From Phenylobacterium sp. (lineage in GTDB: Bacteria; Pseudomonadota; Alphaproteobacteria; Caulobacterales; Caulobacteraceae), in contig NZ_JAHBYD010000001.1 in NCBI RefSeq assembly GCF_019636135.1, forward strand, positions 124,001 through 188,000: 64,000 bases of DNA. Reading direction: 5' to 3'. The translations under genes were made by a program, and so were the position numbers. How positions within the stretch are numbered: the first letter of the stretch is position 1; the number at the start of each line of letters is the position of its first letter. Below, in pieces: positions 43,747-52,730 of this stretch. Below the pieces are notes generated by a model. That model made no database searches, was not told the DNA's origin, and saw only the letters and a program-made list of their open reading frames with translations.

Positions 43747-45951
43747 ATGAGCAAGCTGGGTCTCGCCACCACGACTTCATTGTTCGCACTCACTATCTGC
43801 GTGGCCGGCCCAGCGGCCGGCTACGCTGCCGAAGCCGCAACGACTTCGGATGAAGGCGCCGAGGTCGGAGAACTCATCGTCACGGCTCAGAAGCGCGCGC
43901 AGCGCCTCACAGAGGTGCCGGCCGCCGTCTCCGCCGTGTCTGGCGAACGACTGGAGGCAGAGCGTGTCCAATCCTTGCAGCAGATCGACGGCAAGGTGCC
44001 GAGCTTCCGGTTCGTGCGCTTCAACCTGTCCGACGCCCACCTGAACATCCGCGGCATCGGGTCCAGTCCGGACGGCGCAGCGATCGACCGCTCCGTCGCG
44101 ATCTTCATCGACGACGTCTACATCGGCCGCGCCGCAGCGGCCGCCTCGGACATCTTCGACCTTGAGCGTGTCGAGGTGCTGCGGGGGCCGCAAGGGACGC
44201 TCTACGGCAAGAACGTCGTCGGTGGCGCGATCAACTACGTGACGCCGACGCCGGACGGCGCGTTTCGTGCGCGAGTGAGGGCAGGCATTGGCAATCTCGG
44301 CCAACGCGAGGCCGCCGGCGTCGTGGGCGGGGGGCTCTCGGAGCGGTTCGCCGCGTCGCTTTCTGGCTCGTACCGCGAGCGCGACGGCTTCGTCACCAAC
44401 CTGTCGACGGGCAACAAGCTGGAGGCCTACGAGGCCTACACGACCCGCGGTGCTCTGGCCTATCGTGGGGCGCGTGTCCGCGCGCGGCTCTCCGTCGACT
44501 ACGCGCTCTCGAAGGGCAATGGACAGGGCTGGTTCCCGAACGCGACCGCTACCGGCGCCGCGGGCATCACGCCGGCGCTGATGGTCGGCATCACGCCTCG
44601 CGCCATGTACGTCGGCCCGGACGGGTCGCAGCGTGTGGAAACCAGTGGCGTCGCGGCCAGGGTGGATTGGGATGTCGCGGGCGGAAACGTCACTTCCATC
44701 ACCGCCTTCCGCCGCTCGGACTCGGACATTTCGATCAGTCTCTTCGGCGCCAACGTGCCGCGCAAGCCGAATGGGGACGTCAATCCACCCCAACCCTTCG
44801 GCCAGCTGAATGTGATCGATGAGGAGGCCGATCAGTTCAGCCAGGAGCTCCGCTACCTCTGGGAGAACGATGCGTGGACCGTGCTCGTCGGCGGCTTCTT
44901 CATGCGCGAGGAGGTCTACAGGTACGAACGAACCGACACGATCACCACGGGCACGGCCGAGCGGCTCAACATCAACGATGGCCGCACGCAAAGCACCGCG
45001 GTGTTCGCGGACCTGACCTTCCGTCCCTGGGAACGGCTCGAACTGAACGCCGGCGTCCGCTACACGCGCGACAACCGCAAGTTCGGCCTCTATCATGATG
45101 GGACGGGCACGCAGTACGGCCAGTTCCCAAGGCCTGCGCCCTTCATCACGTCGCTCGCGCACACCTGGACCGCGGTGACGCCCAAGGCGTCCGTGCTCTA
45201 CCACGTGACACCGCGCATCAACGCCTACGCGCTGGTCTCGCGCGGCTTCAAGAGCGGGGGCTTCGACGGGCAGCCGAACAACATCCCCGGCCTCGACCCT
45301 ATCAACTCCGAGTACGTCTGGAATTACGAGGCCGGCCTAAAGGGCTCCGCGGCCGACGGGCGCGTGTACTTCGAGGTCGCCGCGTTCCAGATGGACTACA
45401 CGGACCTCCAGGCCACGACGACGCGGATCCTGTCGACCACGCCGTTGACGACGGCGACAGTCCTGCAGAATGCGGCGGCGGCGCGCTCGCGAGGCATCGA
45501 GGCGACGCTCAACGCGAAGCTGGGCCACGGCTTCAGCTTCGACGGCACGCTATCGCATCTGAACACGCGCATCACCGACTCCAACACGCGCACGACGATC
45601 GCCATCGGCAATGAGCTCGGCAACGCCCCGCACTGGTCCTATTCGGGGAGCCTTGGGTACGAGACCCCGCTGACTCCAGAGTGGGGTCTCGGCGCGAACG
45701 TCGAGTATGTTCACGTCGGTCGCACCTTCTCGACCGCCGAGAATGTACCTCAGGGCGTCAAGTCGCCGTACGGTCTGGTCAACGCCCGCATCCGCCTTAC
45801 CTCGGCAAAGGGTTTCGAGTTCACCGCCTGGGGCGTCAACCTCAACGACAAGCTCTACACCGCCTATCAGGCAGCAGCGGCTGCCGTCGGCGGCCTGGCG
45901 CAGTACGCGCCGCCGCGCACCTTCGGAGTGACTGCCGGCTACAGATGGTGA
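43747..45951 (+). CDS. TonB-dependent receptor
   Basis: A 734-residue outer-membrane transporter. The frame opens at 43678; the ATG at 43747 follows AAGGGGGAAAGCCGCC and starts a normal signal peptide (about 1-28, ending GYAAE). TonB box near 40-50 (GELIVTAQKR), plug with VLRGPQGTLYGKNVVGGAINYV, barrel ending FGVTAGYRW. Divergent from the MFS gene at 42240-43595 with shared motif-2 sites. Likely importer of the compound degraded by the SDR, MDR, epoxide hydrolase and CMD proteins (inference). Confidence 0.92.
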   Translation: MSKLGLATTTSLFALTICVAGPAAGYAAEAATTSDEGAEVGELIVTAQKRAQRLTEVPAAVSAVSGERLEAERVQSLQQIDGKVPSFRFVRFNLSDAHLNIRGIGSSPDGAAIDRSVAIFIDDVYIGRAAAAASDIFDLERVEVLRGPQGTLYGKNVVGGAINYVTPTPDGAFRARVRAGIGNLGQREAAGVVGGGLSERFAASLSGSYRERDGFVTNLSTGNKLEAYEAYTTRGALAYRGARVRARLSVDYALSKGNGQGWFPNATATGAAGITPALMVGITPRAMYVGPDGSQRVETSGVAARVDWDVAGGNVTSITAFRRSDSDISISLFGANVPRKPNGDVNPPQPFGQLNVIDEEADQFSQELRYLWENDAWTVLVGGFFMREEVYRYERTDTITTGTAERLNINDGRTQSTAVFADLTFRPWERLELNAGVRYTRDNRKFGLYHDGTGTQYGQFPRPAPFITSLAHTWTAVTPKASVLYHVTPRINAYALVSRGFKSGGFDGQPNNIPGLDPINSEYVWNYEAGLKGSAADGRVYFEVAAFQMDYTDLQATTTRILSTTPLTTATVLQNAAAARSRGIEATLNAKLGHGFSFDGTLSHLNTRITDSNTRTTIAIGNELGNAPHWSYSGSLGYETPLTPEWGLGANVEYVHVGRTFSTAENVPQGVKSPYGLVNARIRLTSAKGFEFTAWGVNLNDKLYTAYQAAAAAVGGLAQYAPPRTFGVTAGYRW

Positions 45952-46084
45952 GCCCGCACCACGTCGCAGAGGGCGCAGGCGCCGATCTTCCGAGTGCTGG
46001 AGCGCCAAACCTGCGGCGATCGCCGCCGCGGCTGGTGTTACTGAGCGCGGTCGAGATTTCCCGGCCGGGCGGGCCCGAGGTGCT

Positions 46085-46195
46085 GAAGCATACCGATCGC
46101 AACAGAAGTTCAAGTCACGCGCCTCAGCCCAAAGGTTCCTCTTCAGCCACGCCGCCGTCTACAACACCTTCAATCTCCAGCCGCACTTGATCCCC
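46085..46195 (+). pseudogene. IS6-type transposase, C-terminal remnant
   Basis: The frame through 46085-46195 reads EAYRSQQKFKS, then RASAQRFLFSHAAVYNTFN and LQPHLI. This strongly resembles the C-terminal part of IS6-like DDE transposases ('...MRKFKS..QAQRFLS.HAAV.N.FNL.RHL'). No catalytic DDE residues or upstream part remain, and the similarity fades after HLI. It lies 277 bp before the TonB receptor at 46472, where base composition also changes. Confidence 0.6.
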
Positions 46196-46408
46196 CCTTC
46201 GTCAGTGCCGCGCCGAGGCGCATCGGACCGGGGCGGCTGCCGCTGCCGTGGCCTGGCCGCCAGCGGCGAAGGGGCCTCGCGGGGTCAAGCTGACGAGACC
46301 CGTGGCGGACCTGTTCAGCATCACGGCTGGTAGGGCCTCCCACCCCCGGTTTCCGATCTGAGGCGCAAGCCGCGCGATGGCCTCTTGCCACGACCCCCGG
46401 CTCCGTCG

Positions 46409-46442
46409 TATTCAAATAGCGAATAAAAGTTCGTAATCCGAA
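46409..46442. promoter_or_regulatory. Paired inverted repeats upstream of the tartrate-type cluster
   Basis: TATTC-AAATAGC-GAATA at 46409-46425 and TTCG-TAATC-CGAA at 46430-46442, ending 29 bp before the receptor start. Their position in front of a cluster that encodes its own IclR regulator makes them candidate IclR sites. Confidence 0.5.
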
Positions 46443-46471
46443 TAATGACAAATAGAGGGAAGGATACGCCA

Positions 46472-49363
46472 ATGGGTCGGTCGGGACTCTCAGGACTGCT
46501 GTGCGGCGGCGCGAGCCTGCTCGCGATGATGGCGATGGCGTCGCAGGCGTGCGCCCAGGCGGCGGCGGGCGAAGGCGAGACGGCGGCGGTCGACGAAGTC
46601 GTCGTCACGGGGAGCCGGATCCAGAACCCCGGCATGACGTCGCCGACGCCGCTGACCGTGCTGGGCGCCGAGCAGTTCAAGCGCACGACGCCGTCGTCGG
46701 TGGACGACATCATCACCCAGCTCCCGGCGTTCCGCTCGAACTCGGGCGTGAACCAGGTGCAGCGCAACGCCGGGTCGATCTCGACCGGCCAGAGCCTGGC
46801 CAACCTGCGTGGTCTGGGGGCGCAGCGGACGCTCACGCTGATCGACGGCCAGCGGCCCGTGCCGACCAACGCGCAGGGCACGACGAGCACCAGCATCATC
46901 CCGGTCGGCCTGATCAAGCGGGTCGAGGTGGTGACCGGCGGCGCGTCGGCGGCCTACGGCTCGGACGCCGTGGCCGGCGTGGTGAACTTCGTGCTGAAGG
47001 ACCGCATCGACCACCTGGAAGGCCAGGTCATCGCCGGCCGTTCGCAGCGCGGCGACAACGAGGAGTGGGGCGTCAGCCTCGCCGACGGCTTCTCGCTGAT
47101 GGACGGCCGCCTGCACGTCGTGGTCGGGGCCGACTACAACGACAACAAGGGCGTCGGGAACATCTACAAGCGTGGCTGGGCCTCGGTGGAGGCCGGCAAC
47201 TCGGGCACCCCGCTGGCGTTCGGCGCCACGCGTCCCGCCGGCACGCCGGCCTTCGGCTGGGCGACGGGCGTGGAGTACGCCACCCAGACCCCGGGCGGCG
47301 TGATCAACACCGCCAGGACCGCGACGGGCGCGACGGTGTCCCTGCTGAACCAGCTCGCCTTCGCCCCGGACGGCGGCCTCTACCGGCTGGAGCGCGGGCC
47401 GGTCTTCGGCAACCTGATGATCAACTCGTCGAGCAACCGCGTGGCCACGCCGATCGCCCAGTGGAACCTGAAGCAGCCGCTCGAAGCGTTCTCGACCATG
47501 GGCAAGGCGACCTACGACGTGAACGAGGACACCAGCGTCTTCGTGCAGGCCGGCTACGCCTGGAGCAACGTCTTCACGCTCTCGCAGTACCACCAGACCC
47601 CGACCGTCACGATCCTGGCGACCAACCCCTACCTGCCGGCCGCCACACGTGCGCTGATGCAGGCCAACAACATTGCCTCGTTCGACATGGGCCGGGTCGA
47701 CACCGAGTGGCTCGGCACCTCGGCGGACAACACCTACAGGACCTTCGAGGTCTCGACCGGGATCAAGGGCAAGGTCTTCGACCGGTTCTCGTGGGATCTC
47801 TCGTACATCTACGGCCGCTCGGTCATCGACTCGAAGGTCTACGGCACCCGCGAGGCCAACCTGGCGGCCGCCGAGTACGCGGTGCTCGACGCCAGCGGGA
47901 ACATCGTCTGCGGGCCGGTCGCCACCAATCCGAACTTCGCGGCCGCGCGGCTGACGAACACGATCCAGCCCGGCCTGGTGCAGCCGGGCTGCGTGCCGCT
48001 GAACCCGTTCGGCATCGGCGCCTCCTCGCAGGCCGCGCGGGACTACGTGGCCGGCCTGGAGTTCACCAAGGACGTCATGGTCCGCCACGACGTGGCGCTG
48101 AACGTCTCGGGCTCGCTGTTCGACCTGCCGGCCGGCCCGGTCGCGTTCGCCACGGGCCTCGAGTACCGCCGCGACACCCTCGACCAGACGGCCGACCCGC
48201 TGCAGATCCTGGGCCTCTACTCGTCGGGCAACAACAAGTCGTACTCCGGCAAGGAGACGGTGCGGGAAGGCTACGCCGAGGTCGAGGTCCCGATCCTGAA
48301 GGACATGCCGTTCTTCAATTCGCTCGGCGTCAACGGCGCGGTGCGCCGGACCGACTACAAGATCAGCGGCGCGGTCACGACCTGGAAGGTCGGCGGCACG
48401 TGGGAGCCGCTCGACGGCCTGCTGCTGCGGATGACCCGGTCGCGCGACATCCGCGCGCCGTCGCTGTCGGAGCTGTTCCTGGTGGGCGGCATCTCGGCCA
48501 CGGGCTCGTTCGTCAATCCGTTCAACGGCCAGTCGGCGCGCCTGCCGGTGCAGACCCTCGGCAACGCGAACCTGACCCCGGAACGCGCCGACACCTTCTC
48601 GGTCGGCGGCACCTGGCGCGCGCCGTCCGGGCCGCTCTCGGGCCTGCGCGTGTCGGTCGACTACTTCCACATCAGGGTGCGCGACGTGATCGCCTCGGTG
48701 AGCGCGACGGACATCCTCCAGCGCTGCTTCCAGAACGTCACGATCTACTGCTCGGCCATCACCTTCGACAACTCGGCCTTCGGCATCTCCAAGGTGCTCA
48801 CCCAGCCCTTCAACCAGTCGGTGCTGGTGGCCGAGGGCCAGGACTTCGAGGTCGGCTACCGGACCGACCTGGACGGCCTGGGCCTGCCGGGCTCGATCGA
48901 CATCAACGCCTTCGCCACCCACCTTGCGCACCTGAAGACGACCGACCGGCCGGGCCCCCTGGGCATCACGGTCGACAACGCAGGCGTGCAGGCGGGCCAG
49001 TCGAAGTGGGTCGGCTCGGCCTTCATCAACTACCGGCTCGACCCGATCACCGTCGGGCTGCAGATGCGGGCGTTCTCGAAGATCCGCTACTCGGCGCTGT
49101 TCTTCGGGCCGGACGAGGACGGCTACAACCCGACGCTGTCGACCAGCATCAACAAGAACGTCTTCCCGTCGCTGGTCTACTTCAACCTGAACGGCAGCTA
49201 CGACTTCGAGCGCTTCGGCCGGAAGTTCCAGGCCTTCGCCAACGTCAACAACCTGTTCGACAAGGACCCGCCGGCGCTGGCCATCGCGGCGATCAACCTG
49301 GGCGGCAACCCCTACGACTACGTCGGCCGCACCTTCAAGGTCGGCCTGCGGTTCGGCTTCTGA
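46472..49363 (+). CDS. TonB-dependent receptor (large type)
   Basis: A 963-residue outer-membrane transporter of the long 'GSRI' subgroup. ATG at 46472 is preferred to 46445 because AGAGGGAAGG lies before it and the signal peptide then starts normally (about 1-29, ending ACAQA). TonB box near 40-50 (VDEVVVTGSRI), plug with VEVVTGGASAAYGSDAVAGVVNF, barrel ending KVGLRFGF. The stop overlaps the esterase start (TGATG), so it is the first gene of an operon. In this subgroup sugars and plant-derived compounds are common substrates. Confidence 0.93.
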   Translation: MGRSGLSGLLCGGASLLAMMAMASQACAQAAAGEGETAAVDEVVVTGSRIQNPGMTSPTPLTVLGAEQFKRTTPSSVDDIITQLPAFRSNSGVNQVQRNAGSISTGQSLANLRGLGAQRTLTLIDGQRPVPTNAQGTTSTSIIPVGLIKRVEVVTGGASAAYGSDAVAGVVNFVLKDRIDHLEGQVIAGRSQRGDNEEWGVSLADGFSLMDGRLHVVVGADYNDNKGVGNIYKRGWASVEAGNSGTPLAFGATRPAGTPAFGWATGVEYATQTPGGVINTARTATGATVSLLNQLAFAPDGGLYRLERGPVFGNLMINSSSNRVATPIAQWNLKQPLEAFSTMGKATYDVNEDTSVFVQAGYAWSNVFTLSQYHQTPTVTILATNPYLPAATRALMQANNIASFDMGRVDTEWLGTSADNTYRTFEVSTGIKGKVFDRFSWDLSYIYGRSVIDSKVYGTREANLAAAEYAVLDASGNIVCGPVATNPNFAAARLTNTIQPGLVQPGCVPLNPFGIGASSQAARDYVAGLEFTKDVMVRHDVALNVSGSLFDLPAGPVAFATGLEYRRDTLDQTADPLQILGLYSSGNNKSYSGKETVREGYAEVEVPILKDMPFFNSLGVNGAVRRTDYKISGAVTTWKVGGTWEPLDGLLLRMTRSRDIRAPSLSELFLVGGISATGSFVNPFNGQSARLPVQTLGNANLTPERADTFSVGGTWRAPSGPLSGLRVSVDYFHIRVRDVIASVSATDILQRCFQNVTIYCSAITFDNSAFGISKVLTQPFNQSVLVAEGQDFEVGYRTDLDGLGLPGSIDINAFATHLAHLKTTDRPGPLGITVDNAGVQAGQSKWVGSAFINYRLDPITVGLQMRAFSKIRYSALFFGPDEDGYNPTLSTSINKNVFPSLVYFNLNGSYDFERFGRKFQAFANVNNLFDKDPPALAIAAINLGGNPYDYVGRTFKVGLRFGF

Positions 49364-50931
49364 TGATGGCCCGCGCCGCCTTCCTCCCAGCGCGGGCCGC
49401 CATGGTCCTCGGCGCCGCGATCACTGCGATCGCCGGCGCCGAGGCGAGGGCGCAACTCGTCGACTACGAGCCGGCGGCGAAGGCGACACCGGTGCAGCAG
49501 GATGCGGCGTGGCGCCTGGCGTTCCGGCCGGGGATGCAGGTGCTGACCCAGACGGTGGGCCAGTTGCGGGCAGGGGCGACGCCGGCCGTCCAGGCGCAGG
49601 TCGACGCGCTGGTCGCCGAGGCGGCGAAACAGCCCGAGCCCGAGGCCCGTCGCACGCTCTGGCGCGCGGTCGGGCTGATGGACGGGCTGGCCTGGACGCC
49701 GGAGCAGGAGCGCCTCGGCGCGGTCGCGCTGCGCACGCCGAGCCAGATCTGGACCGGCGCGGGCGACGTCCTGACCGCCGAGATGCTCTACCCCGCGAGC
49801 GGCCGTGTGACCTATGCGCTCGACCTCTACGCCAGCCAGCCGACGACGTCCGCGACCCCGAAGAAGGGGGCCCTGATCAAGCCGCTGGGACGGGGGCGGC
49901 TCGACGCCTATCCGGCGCGGATCAAGGCCGAGCTCTCCGGGCTTCCGGACGGCGCCTACCTGCTGCTGGCCAAGGTCACCGCGGGCGCCGCGACGACCGA
50001 GATCGTCCAGCCCGTCTACCTCGTGCGGGACCTGGATGCGCGCTACGCCGCCCTGAAGCGTGAGCTGGCGGGCGTGCCGGGGCACGAGGAGGCCAAGGCG
50101 CTGGCCGAGTATCCCTTCGCCCTGGCCCAGGCGATGAAGGCCGGCCGCCGCGAGGTCGTCTCGTACGACTTCCCGGCCGCGATCGAGCGCTCGTCCGACA
50201 TCGTGGCCGCCCTGAAGGCGGGCCGCGATCCGGTCCGCCAGGCCACGGGGCTGCAGAACCGCGCCTACCGCTTCGCCGAGACGGGCGAGCTCATTCCCTA
50301 TCAGGTCTACGTGCCCACGGGCTGGACGCCGGCGAGGCGCTGGCCCCTGGTCGTCGCCCTGCACGGCGCGAACCTCGACGAGACCAACATGCTGGGCCGC
50401 GACGGCGGCCGCATGCAGAAGCTGGCCGAGGCGCACGGCTTCGTGGTGGTCACCCCGCTGGGCTACCGCCTGAACAGCGCCTACGGCTCCGAGCGCGGCC
50501 TTGCGGGGCTGGCGGGCCGCGACATGACCCGCGTGAAGCGCAGCGAGCAGGACGTCCTCCAGGTCACCGCCCTGGTCGAGAAGGAGTTCAACATCGATCC
50601 CGCCCGCCGGTACCTGACCGGCAACTCGATGGGCGGCGGCGGCACGTGGTGGATCGGCGGCCGGCACGCCGGGATGTGGGCCGCCATCGCGCCCGGAGCG
50701 TACGGCGGGGTCATCCCCGAGGACGTCCCGGCGCTCTCGAAACTGCCGATCCGCGTGGTCGTGGGCGAGCGCGACGACCTGATGCTGGACCGCGTGCGCG
50801 AGACGATCGCCACCCTGAAGGCGGGCGGCGTCACACCTGAGTATGTGGAGGTTCCCGGCGGCACCCACGCCAGCGCGTTCGAGATCGAACTGCCGGCGAT
50901 TTTCAAGTTCTTCGAAAAGCACGCCAAATAG
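49363..50931 (+). CDS. Secreted alpha/beta-hydrolase (esterase-like)
   Basis: A 522-residue exported hydrolase. Signal peptide about 1-31 (ending GAEARAQ), a roughly 250-residue N-terminal part without a recognised name, then a catalytic domain with VVALHGAN (oxyanion region), nucleophile Ser422 in GNSMGG, Asp471 or 472 in GERDDL and His502 in GGTHASAF. The domain resembles feruloyl-esterase/PHB-depolymerase-like enzymes. Starts by overlap with the receptor stop, indicating a periplasmic or cell-surface partner of the importer. Likely role: cleaving an ester taken up by the receptor. Confidence 0.85.
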   Translation: MMARAAFLPARAAMVLGAAITAIAGAEARAQLVDYEPAAKATPVQQDAAWRLAFRPGMQVLTQTVGQLRAGATPAVQAQVDALVAEAAKQPEPEARRTLWRAVGLMDGLAWTPEQERLGAVALRTPSQIWTGAGDVLTAEMLYPASGRVTYALDLYASQPTTSATPKKGALIKPLGRGRLDAYPARIKAELSGLPDGAYLLLAKVTAGAATTEIVQPVYLVRDLDARYAALKRELAGVPGHEEAKALAEYPFALAQAMKAGRREVVSYDFPAAIERSSDIVAALKAGRDPVRQATGLQNRAYRFAETGELIPYQVYVPTGWTPARRWPLVVALHGANLDETNMLGRDGGRMQKLAEAHGFVVVTPLGYRLNSAYGSERGLAGLAGRDMTRVKRSEQDVLQVTALVEKEFNIDPARRYLTGNSMGGGGTWWIGGRHAGMWAAIAPGAYGGVIPEDVPALSKLPIRVVVGERDDLMLDRVRETIATLKAGGVTPEYVEVPGGTHASAFEIELPAIFKFFEKHAK

Positions 50932-50962
50932 CCCCAGCGAAATGACCATGCAGGGGCACGAG

Positions 50963-51766
50963 ATGAGCGACGACAAGAACATCGTGAAGTCGGTGGCGAA
51001 AGCCTTCGCCGTCCTTCAGGCGTTCGGGCCGGATGCGACCGAGATGGTGCTGGCGGACGTGGCGCGCGCGGCGGGCCTCGACAACGCCGGCGCCTTCCGG
51101 CTGCTCAATACGCTCGTGATGCTGGGCTATGTGGAGCGCGTCCCCGATACGCGGCGCTTCCGCCTGACGTTCAAGTGCCTGGAGCTGGGCTTCAACGCCA
51201 TCGCGCGGTCGGATATCCGCAGCCTGGCCCGGCCGCTGCTCCGCGCCATCGTGGGCGAGCGGATCGAGGCGGCCTCGATCGGCGTGCTCGACGGCCACGA
51301 GGTGGTCTACATCGAGCGCATCCAGGCGGGGCTCGAGCGGCTGGCGGTGGATATCCGCGTCGGCAACCGGGTGCCTGCGTACTCGTCCGCCATCGGCCGG
51401 GCGATCCTCTCGCGCATGCCGCTGAACGCCCAGCGCGCCATCCTCGAGGCCGCCCCGCCCCGGCGGCTGACCGACCGCACCATCATCGACGTCGACACGA
51501 TCCTCGCGCAGATCGCCGAGACGGGCCGCCTGGGCTACGCCTTCTCCGATCAGGAGACCGTCACGGGCCTGCGCGTCATCGCCGCGCCCATCACCGACGT
51601 GGACGGCGTGCCCGTCGCCGCGGTCAGCGCCGCGGCCCCGGCCTTCGGCCGCACCGAGCAGGAGTTCCTGGCCGACACCCGCGACCTGACGGTCGACGCG
51701 GCCGCCCGCCTTTCCGAAGCCGTGCGCGCCGCTGGCGGCATGGCGGCCCACCGACATTCACCCTGA
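50963..51766 (+). CDS. IclR-family transcriptional regulator
   Basis: A 267-residue IclR protein. N-terminal winged HTH (SVAKAFAVLQAFGP, LADVARAAGLDNAGAFRLLNTL, GYVERVPDTRRFRLT) and C-terminal effector domain (YIERIQ, AYSSAIGRAILSRM, GYAFSDQETVTGLRVIAAPI). ATG at 50963 is chosen for CAGGGGCACGAG before it; 50942 and 50948 are in-frame alternatives. It is 31 bp after the esterase and 18 bp before the aldolase-like gene, so it is inside the operon it presumably controls, probably through the palindromes at 46409-46442. Confidence 0.9.
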   Translation: MSDDKNIVKSVAKAFAVLQAFGPDATEMVLADVARAAGLDNAGAFRLLNTLVMLGYVERVPDTRRFRLTFKCLELGFNAIARSDIRSLARPLLRAIVGERIEAASIGVLDGHEVVYIERIQAGLERLAVDIRVGNRVPAYSSAIGRAILSRMPLNAQRAILEAAPPRRLTDRTIIDVDTILAQIAETGRLGYAFSDQETVTGLRVIAAPITDVDGVPVAAVSAAAPAFGRTEQEFLADTRDLTVDAAARLSEAVRAAGGMAAHRHSP

Positions 51767-51784
51767 ATCAGGAGCCCTGATCCC

Positions 51785-52729
51785 GTGCCGCATTCCCTCG
51801 ACCTCAAGGGACTGATCCCCGCGATCGCCGTCCCGTTCCACGAAGACTTCAGCATCGATGCGGCCGGGCTCACCCGTTTTGCGCGCTGGCTCAGCGGACA
51901 GCGGGGCATCAAGGCCCTGATGACCAACGGCCACACCGGCGAGGTGTTCTCGCTGACGCCGGAGGAGCGCACGGAGGTCACCCGCATCACCGCCCAGGCC
52001 GTGGACGGCCGCGTGCCGGTCATCTCCTCCATCGTCTGCGAAGGCATCCTCGACGCGGCCGCGCAGGCCAAGGCCGCCAAGGCCGCCGGCGCCTCGGCGC
52101 TCGACATCATGCCGCCGCATCACTGGCTGCGCTTCGGCTTCCGCCCCTCGCACGTGATCGACTACTTCAACGCCATCGGCGACGCTTGCGGCCTGCCGCT
52201 GGTCGTCCACGTCTACCCGGCCTGGACCAAGGCCTCGTTCTCGTCCGAGCTGCTGGCCGAGCTGGCCGGGCTCGACCACGTGCATGCCTTCAAGATCGGC
52301 ACGCGCGAGATGAACAAGTACGCCCGCGACCTGAAGGCGATCCGCGCCGCCGCGCCAGACAAGGCGCTGCTGACCTGCCACGACGAATACCTGCTGGCCT
52401 CGATGGTCCAGGGCGTGGACGGCGCCCTCGTCGGCTTCGCCTCGCTGATCCCGGGCCTGATCCAGGACCTGCTGGACGCGGTGGCCGCCGGCGACCTCAA
52501 GCGCGCCATGCAGATCCAGGGCGTGATCGATCCGCTGAAGCAGTCGGTCTACGGCGACGGCGAGCCCACCGGCGAGGCGCATGCCTGCATGAAGGCGGCC
52601 ATGGCCGCCGCCGGCATCTTCGACCGCGGCACGGTGCGCCCGCCGACGGTCGCGCCGTCGCCGGAGGAACTGGCCCGCATCAAGGCCGCCGTCGAAGGCG
52701 CCGGCCTCGCCCAGCGCACCGCCGCCTGA
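51785..52729 (+). CDS. DapA-like (dihydrodipicolinate synthase family) aldolase/dehydratase
   Basis: A 314-residue (beta/alpha)8 enzyme of the DHDPS/N-acetylneuraminate lyase superfamily. Schiff-base Lys170 in HAFKIGTRE and Tyr144 in VHVYPAW are present. The GTTGE loop of true DapA is changed to TNGHTGE (48-53), so lysine biosynthesis is unlikely and a catabolic aldolase or dehydratase acting on a 2-oxo acid is expected. Start GTG at 51785. Placed between the IclR regulator and the SDR (1 bp to the next start), in an operon with a D-tartrate-dehydratase-like enzyme. Confidence 0.85.
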   Translation: MPHSLDLKGLIPAIAVPFHEDFSIDAAGLTRFARWLSGQRGIKALMTNGHTGEVFSLTPEERTEVTRITAQAVDGRVPVISSIVCEGILDAAAQAKAAKAAGASALDIMPPHHWLRFGFRPSHVIDYFNAIGDACGLPLVVHVYPAWTKASFSSELLAELAGLDHVHAFKIGTREMNKYARDLKAIRAAAPDKALLTCHDEYLLASMVQGVDGALVGFASLIPGLIQDLLDAVAAGDLKRAMQIQGVIDPLKQSVYGDGEPTGEAHACMKAAMAAAGIFDRGTVRPPTVAPSPEELARIKAAVEGAGLAQRTAA

Positions 52730-52730
52730 C

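Larger units (their letters stand above)
45952..46471. other. 520-bp intergenic region with transposase scar and operator
   Basis: Contains the IS6-type remnant (46085-46195) and, near the right end, an AT-rich stretch with palindromes at 46409-46442. No intact gene was found. Confidence 0.6.

Noticed and set aside
46034..46100. Frame reading VEISRPGGPEVLK, like the start of a quinone oxidoreductase
   Set aside because: Short, no continuation, and it overlaps in another frame the longer and better transposase match; treated as coincidence.
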